From Candidatus Omnitrophica bacterium UBA6210 (GTDB taxonomy: Bacteria; Omnitrophota; Gorgyraeia; Velamenicoccales; Velamenicoccaceae): DNA of 64,000 nucleotides. The stretch is taken from positions 567,479-631,478 of the forward strand of contig DISM01000004.1 of assembly GCA_002421805.1 (NCBI GenBank). Reading direction: 5' to 3'. More notes on this DNA, generated by a model. That model saw only the letters and a program-made list of their open reading frames with translations, made no database searches and was not told where the DNA came from. The DNA is not shown here. The stretch's first letter is position 1.

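Larger units (their letters stand above)
202..63987 (-). repeat. Dispersed SSP[A/V/S] linker peptide, about 65 copies
   Basis: A short linker, usually hydrophobic residue-Ser-Ser-Pro-Ala, recurs along the whole protein. Examples lie at about 202, 922, 1478, 6595, 7380, 10808, 15010, 20880, 24340, 33108, 38745, 44933, 56622, 60286 and 63975. All copies are in the same register. At the DNA level most appear on the plus strand as gccggcgaact or gccggcgaaga variants. They lie between recognisable domains, about 1 kb apart on average, and are sometimes doubled (59253-59275, 26260-26315, 20866-20890). Variants end in V, S, G, D, F, M or I. They behave as punctuation between modules. Their role (flexible linker, cleavage site or recombination seam) is not known to me. 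Confidence 0.9.

Noticed and set aside
1..64000. Individual genes with separate starts and stops corresponding to each domain
   Set aside because: No in-frame stop separates any of the modules I read, and linkers between them are translated. Apart from the nested ORF at 50165-50422 I noted no start with a clear ribosome-binding site, though I did not search every module border.
1..64000. Non-ribosomal peptide or polyketide synthase as explanation for the giant ORF
   Set aside because: No adenylation, condensation, ketosynthase, acyltransferase or carrier-protein motifs are present; the domains are of unrelated families.

Overview
The window is the inside of a single enormous gene. On the minus strand, the reading register whose codons occupy positions 3k+1 to 3k+3 stays open from base 64000 to base 1. 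That is 21,333 whole codons with no start of the gene at one edge and no stop at the other. I checked this register at widely separated anchor points and by reading most of the window in it; every terminated minus-strand ORF of 60 codons or more lies in one of the other two registers. I see no intergenic DNA, promoter, terminator, tRNA, rRNA, insertion sequence or CRISPR array.

The predicted protein runs from high to low coordinates. It is a string of recognisable bacterial domains separated by a recurring serine-serine-proline linker (SSPA, SSPV or SSPS; about 65 copies, roughly one per kilobase). From N- to C-terminus I recognise: methyltransferase (63.9 kb); RelA/SpoT homolog (62.4-60.8); guanylate-kinase-like NTPase (59.5); response-regulator receiver (59); possible caspase-like module with two membrane helices (58); histidine kinase (56.2); cytidylate-kinase-like NTPase (55.4); beta-repeat array (54.5); sigma-70-like regions (53); methyltransferase (49.8); RsbW-like ATPase (49); PTS enzyme I-like enzyme (48.7-45.6); NlpC/P60-like peptidase (45.2); glycogen-debranching glucosidase fused to a GH13 enzyme (42.3-39.6); four transposase-type beta-barrels (39.5-38.8); GGDEF cyclase (38.3); KDO-transferase-like domain (37.9-36.5); UPF0489; CxxC-type metal-binding domain; HAD phosphatase; GNAT; ATPase; cysteine-hydrolase-like fold; helical repeats; methyltransferase (30.3); two metallophosphatases (28.4-25.4); GT-B-like domain (22.6-20.9); two LOG/TIGR00730 domains; M50 protease; HD phosphohydrolase; GNAT; nucleotidyltransferase; two JAMM domains; NusG NGN domain; UPF0489; second M50 protease; receiver; methyltransferase; transglutaminase-like domain; subtilase; methyltransferase; an AT-rich 2H-phosphoesterase plus PEP-synthase block (6.6-2.2); GNAT; methyltransferase; and the start of a Gfo/Idh/MocA-type dehydrogenase.

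Organism (inference): a diderm bacterium, because a KDO-transferase-like domain and bacterial signalling domains are present and there are no introns. Coding sequences of this size with a domain-mosaic architecture are best known from Candidatus Omnitrophota, which is the most likely source. The taxon cannot be proved from this window.

The domains do not form one pathway. They look like a library of housekeeping and signalling enzymes fused end to end, some with intact catalytic residues (enzyme I-like, GH13, GGDEF, subtilase, both M50, JAMM, metallophosphatases) and some apparently decayed (RelA hydrolase, KDO transferase, cytidylate kinase). Several protease folds inside the chain raise the possibility of a self-processed bacterial polyprotein. 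Local oddities are a 93-bp perfect direct repeat bracketing an AT-rich block, an in-frame palindromic element whose copies covary, a REP-like insertion, and an 85-codon ORF with a perfect Shine-Dalgarno nested in another register.
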